Of a stretch of 64,000 bases of DNA, positions 1-12,077 are shown piece after piece. The notes under the pieces are model-generated. The model was not told the DNA's origin. It did not search any database and was given only the letters and a program-made list of their open reading frames with translations. Within the stretch, counting starts at the first letter, position 1, and every line of letters starts with the position of its first letter. The stretch is from Amphiura filiformis (Eukaryota; Echinodermata; Ophiuroidea; Amphilepidida; Amphiuridae): positions 60,019,991 to 60,083,990 of the forward strand of contig NC_092636.1 in the NCBI RefSeq assembly GCF_039555335.1, read 5' to 3'. The position numbers and the translations under genes were made by a program.

Positions 1-303
1 CTCAAATCACCAAATGGGTTGGCTGGTCACCATCTCAGATTTTGTTTAAAATCACTTATACCATAGCCCTATGTGCCCAATGAACACATTTCAAACGGTA
101 GGTCTCTACTCCTTGTCGTTTCCGAGAACTGGCCTATTAAAAATTGGGTCAGACCCCCCCCCCCTTTTTGCACATGCGCGTAGAGACCTACCATTTGAAA
201 TGTGTTCATTTGGCACATACATGTAGGGCTATGATATAAGTGATTTTAAACAAAACCTGAGAGGGTGACCAGCGAACCTTTTGTGAAAACTAGGTGATTT
301 GAG
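1..303. mobile_element. Miniature inverted-repeat element, left edge at window start
   Basis: The first ~115 bases and the last ~125 bases (ending at 303) are inverted copies. CTCAAATCACC at 1 matches GGTGATTTGAG at 293-303, and the arms share the words around TTTTGTTTAAAATCACTTAT and GGTAGGTCTCTAC. The middle is a C-run and a short GC-rich spacer. This is a non-autonomous foldback element with no coding capacity. The window begins exactly at the repeat, so the left end may extend further and no target duplication can be checked. Confidence 0.75.
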
Positions 304-419
304 ATGGACTGACCCTACTCATAATTCTAAAAAGAGCATCTCAATTGCAGACCATGCACATAGCATTTTTTTGCCTTTATTATTTTTAAAGCAATTATTA
401 TTATTAAAGCCATTTAATG

Positions 420-783
420 CAGGGCTGTCAACTCTCACGCATTGGGTCACTTTCTCACGGCCTCACTCCCACAGGCTGAAAAAATGTTTTTTTCCCTGCA
501 AGCAATCCAGAATTTCCCTCCAGTTATACCAAATTTCCCTCCAGTATGACATATTTCCTTATGTATTTCTTTATTTTTTTGGTCAAAACCAAAAATTTCC
601 CGGCAATGAGCTTCCCGTATTGCCCACTTTTTCCCGCTGTGCTCACTCCATACAACCCCCCCCTTACATATTCTTGGGCTGATGTGGCTCAAATAATCAC
701 TGCTGGTCAAAATGAACATTGTAGTCGGCAAATCCTGGTACGGCTGTCTCACGCCAAGCAATTCCAAAAAGTTGACAGCCCTG
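420..783. mobile_element. Non-autonomous DNA transposon, 14-bp TIR, 7-bp TSD
   Basis: Perfect 14-bp terminal inverted repeats CAGGGCTGTCAACT lie at 420-433 and, inverted, at 770-783. They are flanked by identical 7-bp direct repeats TTTAATG at 413-419 and 784-790. The CAGGG terminus resembles hAT-type ends, but hAT elements usually make 8-bp duplications, so the superfamily is open. No transposase lies inside; open frames of 80-127 codons across it read through the element and are not genes. Confidence 0.85.
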
Positions 784-2700
784 TTTAATGTGTGATTTGC
801 TCCACAGTGACATCAATATTTCTTGAATTTATACTTTTTTGCATGATTTTAACGCCCAGTGGTACATCCTAGCCCCTTTTATATCACATGAAAGACAAAG
901 TCAAGACAATTAGCACGTTTGTGTGCTTATCATGTTAATCAATTCCCGGTTTTATACAGAGTAATAATATGATGATTCTCATTTGCGAGAATCAGCTTCT
1001 CATGCAGTAAAGTCTGATTCTGAAGCGACTTGTATGTTTTTGATTCTCTAAATTGGCATGAAATTGAGGCCCTGCTTAAAGCTCCAGAAGAGCTATTCAA
1101 TGCTCTCCTGCAAAAGACATGTCCCTGTCCCTGAATTTATAATATAATTTAAATATGTAAATATTAAATTATCATTATTTAAAATTACCGTAATCAAAAT
1201 GTCGATCAACACTCCTGTGCCGCAACTGCTGACCTTGATGAGCAGAAGTGTAGTATCGTAGCACCACTGCAATGTGACTGCATTGTACGTCTGTGTGATG
1301 ACTGTAGCTTTATGCACATGTGTTTTAAGCTTACATCTTTTAGATCTTACATCGATGTTGATCTAGCTCGATCTTCCTTCCAAGTTCCAATAACAGCTCT
1401 CAGTTGTCATGGTTGTTTGAGAATAAATGCACAATGGCCATAGAAACTAACACAGTGACTTTTGATGTGGAAATTACCTCCATAACAATTATTATTTTCG
1501 AAAAGTTTTGCAGAGCTCTGTAACCGTTTATTTCATACTGGCTGCCATTTTAAAAACTGTACAAAAAAATTCCTTTAAAAGGGGATGGTTAGCTACATCA
1601 GAGTTTTCTGGTCATATGGGAAGGAATACTTGTATGTAGAGTAATCAGCAATGTCAGAGAAAAAGATTCTCAGGGGCTGCAAGATGGGATAATTCAATAT
1701 TAGTAAGCACCCCCCAAAAAAAAAAGGGGGGGGCAATATAAAATTAAAAAATTGCATTAAAAACCTTTGAATAAAAAAAGAAGAGCTTTTAAAAACCAAA
1801 AAATAATAACAATATAAATAAATGGTTGCATTTTTTTTAATTTATTTATATTTTTTTAATTATTATTTTTGTGTATTAAAAAGTGTGTGTGGGGTGGGGA
1901 GCAATTCTGTTCAAAAAATCAGAATAAAATGATTTAGCATTAAATTTTTTAGAAATAAAAGAATTAGAAAAAAGAGCATTAAACATAAACAAAAAAAGAA
2001 TAAATAAATCAATGAAAAAAAAAAAAAAAAATGAAATTTATGATAACAGAAGGAAAAAAAAAACTGAAGAAATTATTTTGTATAAAGAGAAACAAAAGAA
2101 TTCCAAACCAAAAAAAGAGCGCATTAAACAACAAAAAATATCATAAAATAAAATAAATAATAAAAATAGTAAATAAATAAAATGAAACAAAAATAAAGTA
2201 AAATAAAATTAATTAGACCTTTTTTGTATTAAAAAAAATGGGGGGGGTAGGTTGAAAAAATCCAGAAGAAAAAAAATAAAAAATGAATACATTTGTTTGG
2301 CATAGAAATAAAAGAATTAATTCTGAACAAAAAAAAAGATAGCTGTTCAGTGTTTTCCAATCAAATCCTTTATAATTATGTTCATGCATGTATATTCCTT
2401 GGTTTTTTTTGGTGTTTTTTTTGTGTTTTATTTTATTATTTTTTTGGCAAAATTGCATCAAAAATGGAAAGTTTTGTAATTTCAGGGTTTTACTGGGGAA
2501 CAGTAGGGAAGAGTTCGACTGGGGGCATTTCCCCCATGCCTGTGTGGGACGATAAACACACTTCCATGCTTTAATGTTTATAATTTAATGTCCAAATCCC
2601 TGTGCATGCTCATCAATGTTTAATGTAAAAAAAACTAGTTTGATAGCCATTTCAGTAACACAATTTTCAAAGTTCAATTTGATACATTTTGATATTATCA
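784..2700. other. AT-rich non-coding stretch with homopolymer runs
   Basis: No gene is recognisable. From about 1690 to 2460 the sequence is dominated by A- and T-runs with short G-runs (for example near 1715-1735 and 2240-2250), typical of low-complexity intergenic DNA. Short open frames here are composed of Lys/Asn/Phe and look accidental. Confidence 0.7.
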
Positions 2701-3150
2701 TTTCTATAGCAAAATATTCAAAGTCCAATTTGATACAATTTTGATATAGCAATTTATGTAACAAAATGTTCTAAGTCCAATTTGATATGATTTTGATACC
2801 GAAATTTTTTTCAAAGTCCAATTTGATATGATTTTGATACAGAAATTTTTTTCAAAGTCCAATTTGATATGATTTTGATACAGACATTTTTTATCAAAGT
2901 CCAATTTGATACAATTTGATATGATTTTGATACAGAAAAATTTGTCAAAGTCCAATTTGATACAATTTGATATGATTTTGATACAAAAAAAATTTCAAAG
3001 TCCAATTTGATACACTTTGATATAGATTTGATACTATCAAATTCATATCAAAAACAATTTGATACAGTTTTGATATACTGAACTATATCAAAACTGTATC
3101 AAATCAGGATTTGATACAGTTTTGATACATATTTGATATGAATTTGATAT
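2700..3150. repeat. Diverged tandem repeat, ~43-51 bp unit
   Basis: The phrase AAGTCCAATTTGATA recurs at about 2718, 2771, 2814, 2857, 2897, 2948 and 2998, each followed by a variable run such as TGATTTTGATACAGAAA. From about 3040 the array grades into inverted copies of GATACAGTTTTGATA, so 3040-3150 can fold on itself. Two open frames (64 and 83 codons) simply translate the repeat. Confidence 0.85.
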
Positions 3151-3159
3151 AGTTATTTC

Positions 3160-3545
3160 TGCAAGGGGAATAAGGCGGGACAGGGATATGGGAAGAGATC
3201 TGGTTTTAAAATATAATGCAGGAGGAAACCTGAAACCAAGGATGCTCATGCATCGGCAGCCATTCTCATTTATGGCACTTCGGGAAATCGATATCGGAGA
3301 GCAGTGGTGAAAGGCGGGCATGGAAAAGAAAAGAGACCTTAGTTGGCCCATATAAAGCAAAGAAAAGTTTCCTTAATTACAAGGTATCTTTTCTTTACTT
3401 TTTAAAGGACCCCTGAAGTCCCTTTTCTTTGCTTTTACGGGCCCATAGTAGAGTTTTGTTTTTGTTTTTTTACTTTTTACGGCCCCCTTGGACCCGAGCC
3501 CCGGGGTAACGCATCCCCTTACCGCCCCCCTTGGCGGCGGCACTG
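3160..3545 (-). mobile_element. Degenerate dispersed repeat related to 53441-53579
   Basis: Read on the minus strand from 3545 this begins CAGTGCCGCCGCCAAGG, and continues with GGCCC-plus-AAAGAAAAG phrases. The same order of words is seen at 53441-53579 on the plus strand. It abuts the reverse-transcriptase scrap at 3575-3725. The far end is not clear, so the left boundary is approximate. Confidence 0.5.
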
Positions 3546-3574
3546 CTCCTCTCCATAAAGCCACTGTCAACATT

Positions 3575-3725
3575 TGCTCCATTCTCTGAGTCATGGCCCA
3601 AGTTTCTGAGCCATATGTCATTGCTAGGGAGACACACTGGTTGTAGACTTTCTTTTCCCAAATCACCCCATCCTGCTCCTATTCTTCTTCTTACTTTGTC
3701 AATGTGGTTCTTCTACTTCCTCTTG
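3575..3725 (-). pseudogene. Non-LTR reverse transcriptase fragment, frameshifted
   Basis: Minus-strand translation gives HIDKVRRRIGAGWGDLGK in one frame, then KVYNQCVSLAMTYGSETWAM in another. The second phrase is a hallmark of the carboxy-terminal part of RTE/BovB-like endonuclease-reverse transcriptase proteins, following the catalytic domain. The two halves are joined by a frameshift near 3660, and only about 50 residues survive before unrelated repeat sequence begins below 3575. It is a dead remnant of a different copy from the intact enzyme at 39126-40496; the corresponding region there (STLLYAAECWTLT) is related but distinct. Confidence 0.65.
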
Positions 3726-3779
3726 GGAATATAGCAAACAAACACAGTATCTGATTCTACAGATTTTATTTGATTGTTT

Positions 3780-3842
3780 TCTATTCTATTCTATTCTATT
3801 CTATTCTATTCTATTCTATTCTATTCTATTCTATTCTATTTT
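3780..3842. repeat. (CTATT)n microsatellite
   Basis: About twelve perfect tandem copies of the pentamer CTATT. Shorter interrupted runs of the same pentamer recur at about 4670-4700. Confidence 0.97.
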
Positions 3843-4502
3843 ATATAACACCTAAGTAGATCCTTGTCATTTGATTGGTTGATTGTTGGTCACATGTCAT
3901 TCAATAAATAAACTATTTTACGGCCTACGTCACTACCGTGGAATTTGGTTATATGCGCCGCGCATTTTCGTTATATGCACCATGCATTTTCGTTATATTC
4001 CGTACGTTCTATTGCACGGCTAGATTACATGGTGTGTTTATTTCAGTCCGATCGGCGAACAGTATGCATAGCATAGGCCCTACCGTGTTACGGGATATTT
4101 AAAACAACAAACTTAATTTGCGGCAATTCTGGATGAATACTTTTGAAGAAATATAATCCACATCTACAAGGAAAGCCGCGAATATCCATATTCCGATTTT
4201 TTTTTTTCTTTGGGGAAAGAAAAAGTAGAAAACAAGAAAAGTGAAAAGGTAAGCTTACAATACGCATTGGATAGGCCCGGTGGCTAGGTAAGCTTAAATT
4301 CTATTTTACTGCGTAGCAAACGCCTGGTAAAAATAATAATAGACCCTTAAAATAATACTTTTGAATGGCTTATTTTTGGGTGATACAAGAATGTATTGCA
4401 AAAAAAGCCATATTTGTCTACGATTCGTACAATATTTTAACTCCTGCAAAGCCATTACAATCAACAAATCAAATAACAAAGATCTATTTAGATAAAGATA
4501 AA

Positions 4503-4666
4503 ACAAATAATGAATGTTTTTTTCGTTCGTGCAATGGAAAGAATATTTTCATTCTTGCAAATGGAATGTTCCATTCAACTCAGCTTCGCTTCGTTGAATG
4601 GAACATTCCATTTTTCAACTCATGAAAATATTCTTACCATTGCACTCATAAACATTCATTATTTGT
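4503..4666. mobile_element. Foldback MITE, ~75-bp arms
   Basis: Inverted arms begin ACAAATAATGAATGTTT (4503) and end in its complement (4666). Further in they share GTGCAATGG, AAGAATATTTTCAT and AATGGAATGTTCCATTCAAC around a short loop. A single strand could form a near-complete hairpin. It lies beside CTATT pentamer runs and has no coding capacity. Confidence 0.85.
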
Positions 4667-6190
4667 ATACTATTCTATTCTATACTATTCTATTTTATTT
4701 TATTTTATTTGGAGCATGCTACACACATAAACGTCTGATTTCCCTATCTAGTTTCTATACACATCATATACGTTTTTAATATTTCATAATGCAACATTGA
4801 TAAATTGATAATGTACTATATAGTATAGAACTATTTACATTAATGAAAAAGGTTGAAAAGCCCCTAGTTCATGAAATCACACGGACGATTTGTAAAATGA
4901 AACATTTAAAAGGAATAATTATATAAACATTCTTTAGAAAAGGAGCTCACTTCCAAATAAGTCTCGTTTTTTATTGCCCATCGGGTGCAGAGTGTACCCT
5001 AGAAGTAATACGGTAGTATCTACCAAAAAGTAATGACCTCCTTTAAATAATGGCCTTTATCTATTTGATACCATGGTTGAACCTGGCGAACTTTCCGTAT
5101 CACAAACAAACACTAAAGATAAAATTGCTAACAACATTTGAACTCACTAAAATGATGACTGTACGAGGACAAAACAATGATTAAGCGTTGTGTGAATTAG
5201 CGAGTATTTCATAGTCCCTTGTAAAGAATAAGAAACAACATCTTGTCGTTAATACTAATATAGGACTGGACAAATGCAACGCAGTGACAGATTAAAGCTA
5301 TTTCTCTATTATAGATATTTGAAACATCCATGTACTTTCCTAGCTTTCTTGAATTCTTAGTACCTAATTGATCTGTTACTTCTGCATGAACAACATCCTC
5401 AACTCCGTTTCAGAGATCACCTTATCCAAATTCATCAAAATCATCGGAAGTTATTTGAAAATTCCCATTGAAACGATACCTCCCACATTGAAGGTTATAC
5501 AATGTACATACAAAATCAGGATATAAAATGGGGGGAACGGTTCGTATTTTTATTAGCTACAAACGTGGACTTTTTTGGTTTTTTGTGTTGATGTTCGTTT
5601 ATATCTGTAGACGTCTGTATGCAAAATTACACCACAAAATTTTAGACCACCTTTGGCCGTGTGGATAAAAATAGGCTCAACCAAATGTTGTAACCTTTAC
5701 AATGTTCTTTTAAGAACAAAATTGAGGTCTTTAAAATATTTTGTGATACTGGGACTGGTTTACATGGAAATGGCTCACAGAGTCCATTAAACTTTAGATA
5801 TGGAAATGAACCAAAACAGGTCATTTTTTTGCCCTGTAGCACCAGGCGTTTCTAAACCTTAATCGAATGACATATCTTACTTAAGGGGTGGGTTTGGAAT
5901 GGCAGGTTGGTCAGGGGTGAAAAACAGATTGTCGCCTTTTTGGCAAGAAGACATGTGTATTCATAATGTACAGTAAAAAAAACAACAGAGTAATACCTCA
6001 AAGTATCTTTTTTGGGCCAAATCTATAAATCCCGGTCATGAGGCACCCCCCCTCTGTTGTTAAAAATGACATGCGTTTGTTTATCATCGCTCGGCAACTG
6101 TCGCTAGAGAAATTGATTGACAGACACGCAAATGATTGACAGCATATATTAGCATAATCATGATAATGAGGTCAAACACACCTCCGACAC
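4667..6190. other. Intergenic, nothing recognised
   Basis: I see no conserved coding frame, RNA gene or clear element. Open frames do not exceed 90 codons and lack recognisable motifs. Confidence 0.6.
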
Positions 6191-6200
6191 ACCCCTGCTT

Positions 6201-6267
6201 TTGGACCAATCAGAATTGGCGATTCCCGAATGTTTGTACCGGGCTCGAAGTTTACACGTCACACATC
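6201..6267 (+). promoter_or_regulatory. Possible CCAAT-box promoter
   Basis: TTGGACCAATCAG at 6201-6213 contains a canonical CCAAT box, with an inverted one immediately after (GAATTGG). It sits about 60 bases ahead of an ATG in good context (CATCATGGC, 6268). CCAAT boxes bind NF-Y in animals. No TATA element is visible. It is worth noting only because a coding-like exon start and splice donor follow. Confidence 0.3.
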
Positions 6268-6359
6268 ATGGCAGCCGTAAATGCAGGTCGAAGAAATGTC
6301 CGGAGACAAAATATCAACGTAAAAAGGCAGATTGTAATAGAGGCCATGCGAGAAATAGG
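6268..6359 (+). CDS. Candidate first coding exon, unknown protein
   Basis: The frame opens at ATG 6268 with MAAVNAGRRNVRRQNINVKR and ends at a near-consensus splice donor, GG|GTAAGT (GT at 6360-6361), after 92 nt. The product start is strongly basic. I do not recognise it, and no convincing continuation exon was located; the next acceptor-like sites downstream do not give a clear frame. A longer frame beginning at 6136 in the same phase is less plausible because it crosses the CCAAT region. It could equally be a chance ORF. Confidence 0.25.
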
Positions 6360-7205
6360 GTAAGTTTATGGGGGAAGAGATACACATGTATCCACCTTTC
6401 TATTTTCTCAACATTGAAACCCCTATACAAATGTTTAAGTTTAAGCTTAACAATTTAACAATGACAATGTGCATTCCACATGACATACGCATACGATACG
6501 GGACCTCAGTCTGAGATAGTGTGTGATGATAAAGTGTGTGATGATAAAATGGGTCACCATTTAATATGTTTTTGTTCGGGCGGGGGGGGCAACAAAGCAA
6601 CAAAGCAGTCTTCCTACTACAGATAAGACAATTATATTTGATATATTTTAAAGTGTATTTTGTTCTCCTAGCATCCTCTTTTTATGACATTTTTTCCGTA
6701 GATATATCCACAAACAAATTCCAAAATGATTCTGATTTAGCGTTTGAGAGTTATGCATGATTATGTGTATTACACTGCTCCATCATGTCCGAAAACAATG
6801 TTTTGTAATTTCGTTCTGGTGTATCAGAGCGTAATTCAAATTTCACGATATTTTTGGTAATGGAATTAATTTGTAAGTAATTTTGTGTACCGTACATAGA
6901 TTAGATCAACCGGACATATGTTTTTCTCTTTTATCCCTAGGATGCACATGTTGGAGAAGTCGATGATTATTTTGGATACCCGGCTATTATTTTGGATGTG
7001 CTTCGGGCCATGTTTCATTTGAACATTGTGGGGGAGTTCGTTTCCTTTATTCTGCCAGGTCATTGTTGGGCCATCATACCATGATTTTAACACTGATGAT
7101 TTAATTTGTGACCTGGCAGGTTTTTCTTCCATTACAATTAATTAAATTATCTTCATAGACTTATGTCATAATTTCTGTATGATTTAATTTTATTCACATG
7201 TCCTT

Positions 7206-7402
7206 GTTGGGTGTGTACGTCCATATCAAAACTGCTACATCAAGGCTGCTACATGTGTCTCATTTCACATAATGGCTAGGAATAAATACCAGACTCATCT
7301 TCAAAATGGAGGTCACTTAAATCATCCCAAATCACATGGTTAAGGAATAAAGAGAACATTCCTAAACCATGTAACTTGGGGATGATTTGAAGTGACCTCC
7401 AC
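7206..7402. mobile_element. MITE, truncated copy of the 10230-10543 family
   Basis: The left arm runs from TTGGGTGTGTAC through AATAAATACCAGACTCATCT to AAATCATCCCAAATCACATGG. It is mirrored by CCATGTAACTTGGGGATGATTTGAAGTG in the right arm, but that arm stops early near 7402. The left arm matches the inverted right arm of the copy at 10230-10543 along most of its length. Confidence 0.75.
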
Positions 7403-7872
7403 TTATCAAGTAAGTCAAAAGTGGTAAGAGATATGACAGCAAAAAAACATTACTGGACCACAGTTTATTGTAAAATGTTTTTGGTTTTATTTACACACAT
7501 GTTACAGTGAACAAATTGTTACAATATACAACATTGTATTTCAGTAATTGGTATCATATTAATAATAAAGTACTTTTTTAACATGTAGTCCGCTGCAAGC
7601 CATTGCTTCATCAGATGGTTTTTAGTTTTAGTTTTCAATTCACCATAGACTTTAACAAAATGTGACCAGCTTTTAATTTTCACCCTTGTAAAACTTTCAC
7701 CTTGGATATCTGAAATTGGTTGACAATTTACCACCCCTCAAAATCTGTTTTGGCAACCCCCATAGAATTATAACAACAAAGACAAAAATTGTTATTTGCA
7801 AAAACAACCTATACACCTTTCGTAATTTACCACTTTGTTGTCGTTGGTGGCGGTTTGCTTGGCTAACTATAA

Positions 7873-8160
7873 TTAACTGAAAGCGAGGCTAAAGATTTCA
7901 AATGAGACTGGGTACATATGTAGTACAAGTACAATAGAAGTATGTGTTTAGCATCTTCCTAATTTTAATTTGTATAATTAATTAGGGTTCATTTCTTGAC
8001 AAAATTAAATGAACTCTAATAGCCTTTAATTACTTATGCAGATTAAAATGAGCAAAACGCTAAACGTACAATTTTCCTTGTACTACACATACCAAGTGTA
8101 CCTACATAGTCCTTATGTAATTTGTATGTAACTTACATCTTTAGCCTTCCTTTCAGTTTT
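7873..8160. mobile_element. Foldback MITE, ~290 bp
   Basis: AACTGAAAGCGAGGCTAAAGAT at the left end is mirrored by ATCTTTAGCC-TTCCTTTCAGTT at the right. Inside, the arms share TGTAGTACAAG, TGTTTAGC and TTTTAAT. The symmetry is imperfect, suggesting age. No target duplication was recognised and there is no coding capacity. Confidence 0.65.
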
Positions 8161-10229
8161 CTGCTTCATGAACTCCATCCTAATTGGAATTAGCACCGGA
8201 GTTGGCATAGCCAAATGTCGCCAACGGCAGCAAAGTGGTCAATTACGAAAAGGGTGAATACATTGCTCTGCCACCGGACTAATGGGCTATTCCACTTGAA
8301 ATTCATGTTACCCATGTGGAACATTTTTGAAATATCACAGGGGCAGAATGTTTTCAAATGTAACTTGTCAGGCTTAATCATTTGCAAACTCATACTTCCC
8401 CTGTATTATGGCTATATCTTCCACAACTGGAGTGGGTATTACAAATTTATGGAAGTTACCCAATTGTTGATTCTATTCAAAACTCATACTCCATCTGTGG
8501 AAGACTACCTAAATCTTTCACAGGGGTAGTGTGGATTTTAAATGGAATAACCGAATATGTCATCAAAATGTGATATACAAAATTAGTTTTTATTATGAAA
8601 CTATCATGTCACTAATCTATAAGCAATCCTTAATTGAAGTTCTTCTTTCAAAGTAACAACTGATTAAATGAAACATGTTCAACTGTATCAAATTTCAACT
8701 GTATATAACTATGTATATAAATATCCCAATAGGCCTAGGCAATGTAACAATTATTCATCATCCCATAGCAAAGATGGAATTTGTATACATGGTTTTGCAT
8801 TGTATCAAAAGTAATGCTGCTAAGCACATACAAGTATACATTTTCAAAAGAAAATACTCTAGTGTTGGCAATATACATAATATCTCCACAGGGAAAAAAA
8901 TTGGCATAGAAAATCAAAAGTAGGAGTTTTCTCAAAGAACTGCTCATTTAGGAAAATGACTAGTTTTTTGAGAAAAGTCCCAGATTTGATTTTCCATGCA
9001 AATTTGTCCATGTAGGGTAGATATTCTGTATTTTGCACACACTATTACCTTATGAAATTTGTATGACATTTATCTTGAGGCCTACTCATTGATGGTTTCC
9101 TACTGATATTTATTATTGCATTTTACATTTACAAGCTGTAATTCCAAAGTTAAAGCCTGAAATTATTTCCTTTTGTCCAGGGATGCTAAAACGAAATGCT
9201 TTTATGCACTAAGTAATGACTGCACAAAAGTAATCCTTCAAATTCATGTCATTATTCTTGTTCATGATTCCCACACACTTCATAAATAGAATTGATCACA
9301 ACTTGAATCCCCTCCTGTGGTTAGTCTCTGTCAATGAAGAGACCAGGTCAGTAGGATATCATTATAATGTAGAGGCAGTATATGACCCAGATGGGTCAAT
9401 GAGTGACATAAATTCTCCTTGTGTGGTGTTTTTGGGCGTGAGCCAATGTGTGCATTGCTTTTCAAATGTGGGTTGAAAAAAGAGGTGAAAGCAGTGCAAC
9501 TTAATAGTTTGTAATCAAATAATTAACACAACTCCTACATGTAGAGTACAACACAACTACTCATAATACTTATGGTGTATTGTAAAACTGTTCTGGGTAT
9601 CAGTGTGAATAAAATTATGTTTATGTTGTTTATACATGTACATTACAGTGTATTTTCTTTAGAGTACCATATTACCGGTAGTTCATATTCCTGATGATAC
9701 ATTTTCAAATATCTTCATAATAATAATTTTTATTGCCGCATTACATTATGTGATGGTGCTTGCTAAACACCTCTACCCTGCAGTCCTGCACTCTAATGAA
9801 ATGGGGTGATACTAAGTCATAAAGTAATAGAGGATAGTTTGGTACATGGATTTTCAATCTACATTCAGCAAGGTTGTGTCCGGTATCGAACAACGTGCAT
9901 AAAGAAACAGTCATGAACAATATTAGACTGTGACACATTTCAGTGGTCCCAACACAGAGTGCCGTATATGAAGGACAAAATAAACTGGCCTCAAAAAGAA
10001 ACTTATAATTTTATACAAGGTCATATCTTAAAATCCTCTCCATAAAAATGAACAAAAATTGCACACAGGATTACTTCAATACTCTACTCTAAACACTGGT
10101 CAGTAACCAAACAGTTGTCTAATTGACACAACAGCAAAATACACTGACATGGAACATCTTCCTGGACCAAATTAAGCACTTTAACAGATTTTCTATGAAA
10201 ATAAGAATTTCATAGTCTTATTTTTATGG
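8161..10229. other. Intergenic, nothing firm recognised
   Basis: No protein motif or RNA gene is seen. Open frames (up to 104 codons, 8215-8529) have no recognisable domain and no splice-site support. Some short repeated phrases containing CCCCTGT-like words occur at 8330-8530 but do not define an element. Confidence 0.6.
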
Positions 10230-10543
10230 ACATAATTGTGTACAACGATATCAAAATGATGCAATTGTCAGCTGCTGCACCAGCCTGCACGAAGTCTTGT
10301 TTCTTTATAATAGTTAGGAATAAATTACCAGACTCATCTGAAGTGGAGATAACTTCAAATCATCGCCAACTCACATGTTTTTTTTTTTATTTTCTCTGTT
10401 TCCTAAACCATGTGACTTTGGGGATGATTTGAAGTCAACACCACTTTAGATGAGTCTGGTATTTATTTCTAGCTATTATGTTAAAAGATACACATGTAGC
10501 AGCCTACAAATGCATCCTTTTGGTATGGATGTACACAATTAGT
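10230..10543. mobile_element. Foldback MITE, fuller copy
   Basis: Inverted arms start ACATAATTGTGTAC (10230) and end GTACACAATTAG (about 10543). Inner parts share AATAAATTACCAGACTCATC and GATGATTTGAAG around a T-rich loop (10380-10391). The partner copy at 7206-7402 confirms a mobile family. The open frame at 10226-10432 is inside one arm and is not a gene. Confidence 0.8.
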
Positions 10544-10619
10544 TGGGTGTGATACAGAGTAGGCCCAAATAAAATTGAAATGGAAAATGGCTCCAAAAGA
10601 GCAATACAGCTCTGCAACA

Positions 10620-10790
10620 CTTTCATTCATTCATACATAAAACCATTCCTTCATTCACTTGTTCAGTCAATACTCAAAGAAAAATTCTTCATTCATTGAA
10701 GAAGTAATAAATGAATGACATAGCAAGTGAATGAATGAGTGAGTAAATTAATAAATGAATGAATGAATGAATGAATGAATGAATGAAAGT
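10620..10790. repeat. Inverted CATTC / GAATG simple repeats
   Basis: Runs of CATTCATT near 10623-10705 are followed by GAATGAATGAATG runs to about 10787, giving a long self-complementary simple repeat. The perfect AATG core is at about 10755-10785. Confidence 0.85.
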
Positions 10791-10998
10791 AACAAAGAAT
10801 TATGGACTAAAAGCAAGTAAGAATTTGCAAATAAAATGTTATGACATTTGAAAATAACCTTTGATTGCTTCTGTTGCAAGGTTGGAGAATGATCAGAAGA
10901 CACTCTTGGACTGAATTTGTGTAGTGGATGGGATGATTTTCACCTTAGGATTGATTGAAATCAAATCTGAAAACTATATGTAGCTGCTCAAATCACCT

Positions 10999-11216
10999 GC
11001 AGATTAAGTAGCTCTAATGAATTATGCAGAATGAACATAATTATATTTCTCTTGTTAGATGTGAAGTAATGTCAAATGTTACAGATGTAAACTGTCTGCA
11101 TTGAATTATCATTAGGAATGGAAGATGTTATTTCAGCAAGTCATAAATTCCTCACCAGGAGCTGAACATATCGGCATGGAAGATCTGCAGCATTCACCCT
11201 AGGCTACTTAATCTGC
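10999..11216. mobile_element. Short element with 14-bp inverted ends
   Basis: GCAGATTAAGTAGC at 10999-11012 is repeated inverted at 11203-11216, a perfect 14-bp match. No target duplication is clear. The interior is unremarkable and non-coding. Confidence 0.55.
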
Positions 11217-11512
11217 CAATGACCTTATTTGCTGCATGTATATAATGCACAAGTTTTCCAAGTACACCTATATAAAGTATTCACCCAGTTTTATAAGCTG
11301 CCAATGTTCACAAGTTGTTCATGCACTACAACAAAATCCAATACCTTTTGTTACAGGATGCGTTTTCTTGAATTTGACACCTGAGATCTGCATCCAGAAA
11401 GTTGGTTATTATCCAAATCAAAAGTGACACTTGATAAGATTCCCAATAGCATATCACAGCAAAGCTATTCTGGGTAAAATGATTACATGCATGCATGATG
11501 ACCCACTTTCTG

Positions 11513-11712
11513 TTGTATAATTAGAGGCTAATAACTGTGCATGAGTTATTTGGAGGGCATTGTAACAAATCTAAACATTTTGCCTTTGGAACCGAGGAAT
11601 ATCCCGAGGGGCACATCCCCGGAGGGTATTCCGAGTTGCAAACCAAAATGTTTAGATTTGTCACAATCCTCCTAACAACTAATTGCAGTTATCAACCCAT
11701 AATTGATAATTT
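11513..11712. mobile_element. Palindromic MITE, ~200 bp
   Basis: The arms share AACAAATCTAAACATTTTG, a GGAATATCCC/GGGTATTCC pair and outer words TAATAACTG and GGAGG. The centre is the GC-rich GAGGGGCACATCCCC. A single strand would form an extended hairpin. The 68-codon open frame on each strand is a by-product of the symmetry. Confidence 0.8.
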
Positions 11713-11871
11713 GCTGAAGCATCCTTTTGGATTTGGACAATAACAGGCTTTGGGGAGAGATCTCCTTTGCATCCTGCTCAATTTCATAAATGGTGTGTAA
11801 AATTATGTAGACATCTTCTGTATCTAAATTTACTTGTCTTAATTGTTGTTTCCTTGAAGGACTTACGAACA

Positions 11872-11943
11872 ATGGCGACTGAGGAAGAGTTGTTACTTAG
11901 TATCGTAGGTGTAGAAGAGAATAAGCGGGTCACTTTGCTTTAA
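11872..11943 (+). other. Short ATG frame after an acceptor-like site
   Basis: ATGGCGACTGAGGAAGAG at 11872 lies in good start context (ACAATGG) and encodes MATEEELLLSIVGVEENKR before a stop at 11941. A pyrimidine-rich TTGTTTCCTTGAAG precedes it. I cannot identify the product, and 23 codons is too short to call a gene alone. It may be an exon piece or chance. Confidence 0.15.
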
Positions 11944-12077
11944 AAATTGACATTATTATGGTGCTATAAATTACAGATTTCTTAACAAGCAAACCATCAT
12001 GATTTTCAATGTGCTGACAGGAAAATTGGCAGACACATTATGGGACATTTCAATGCAAGTGAAAGACAATATCACTA

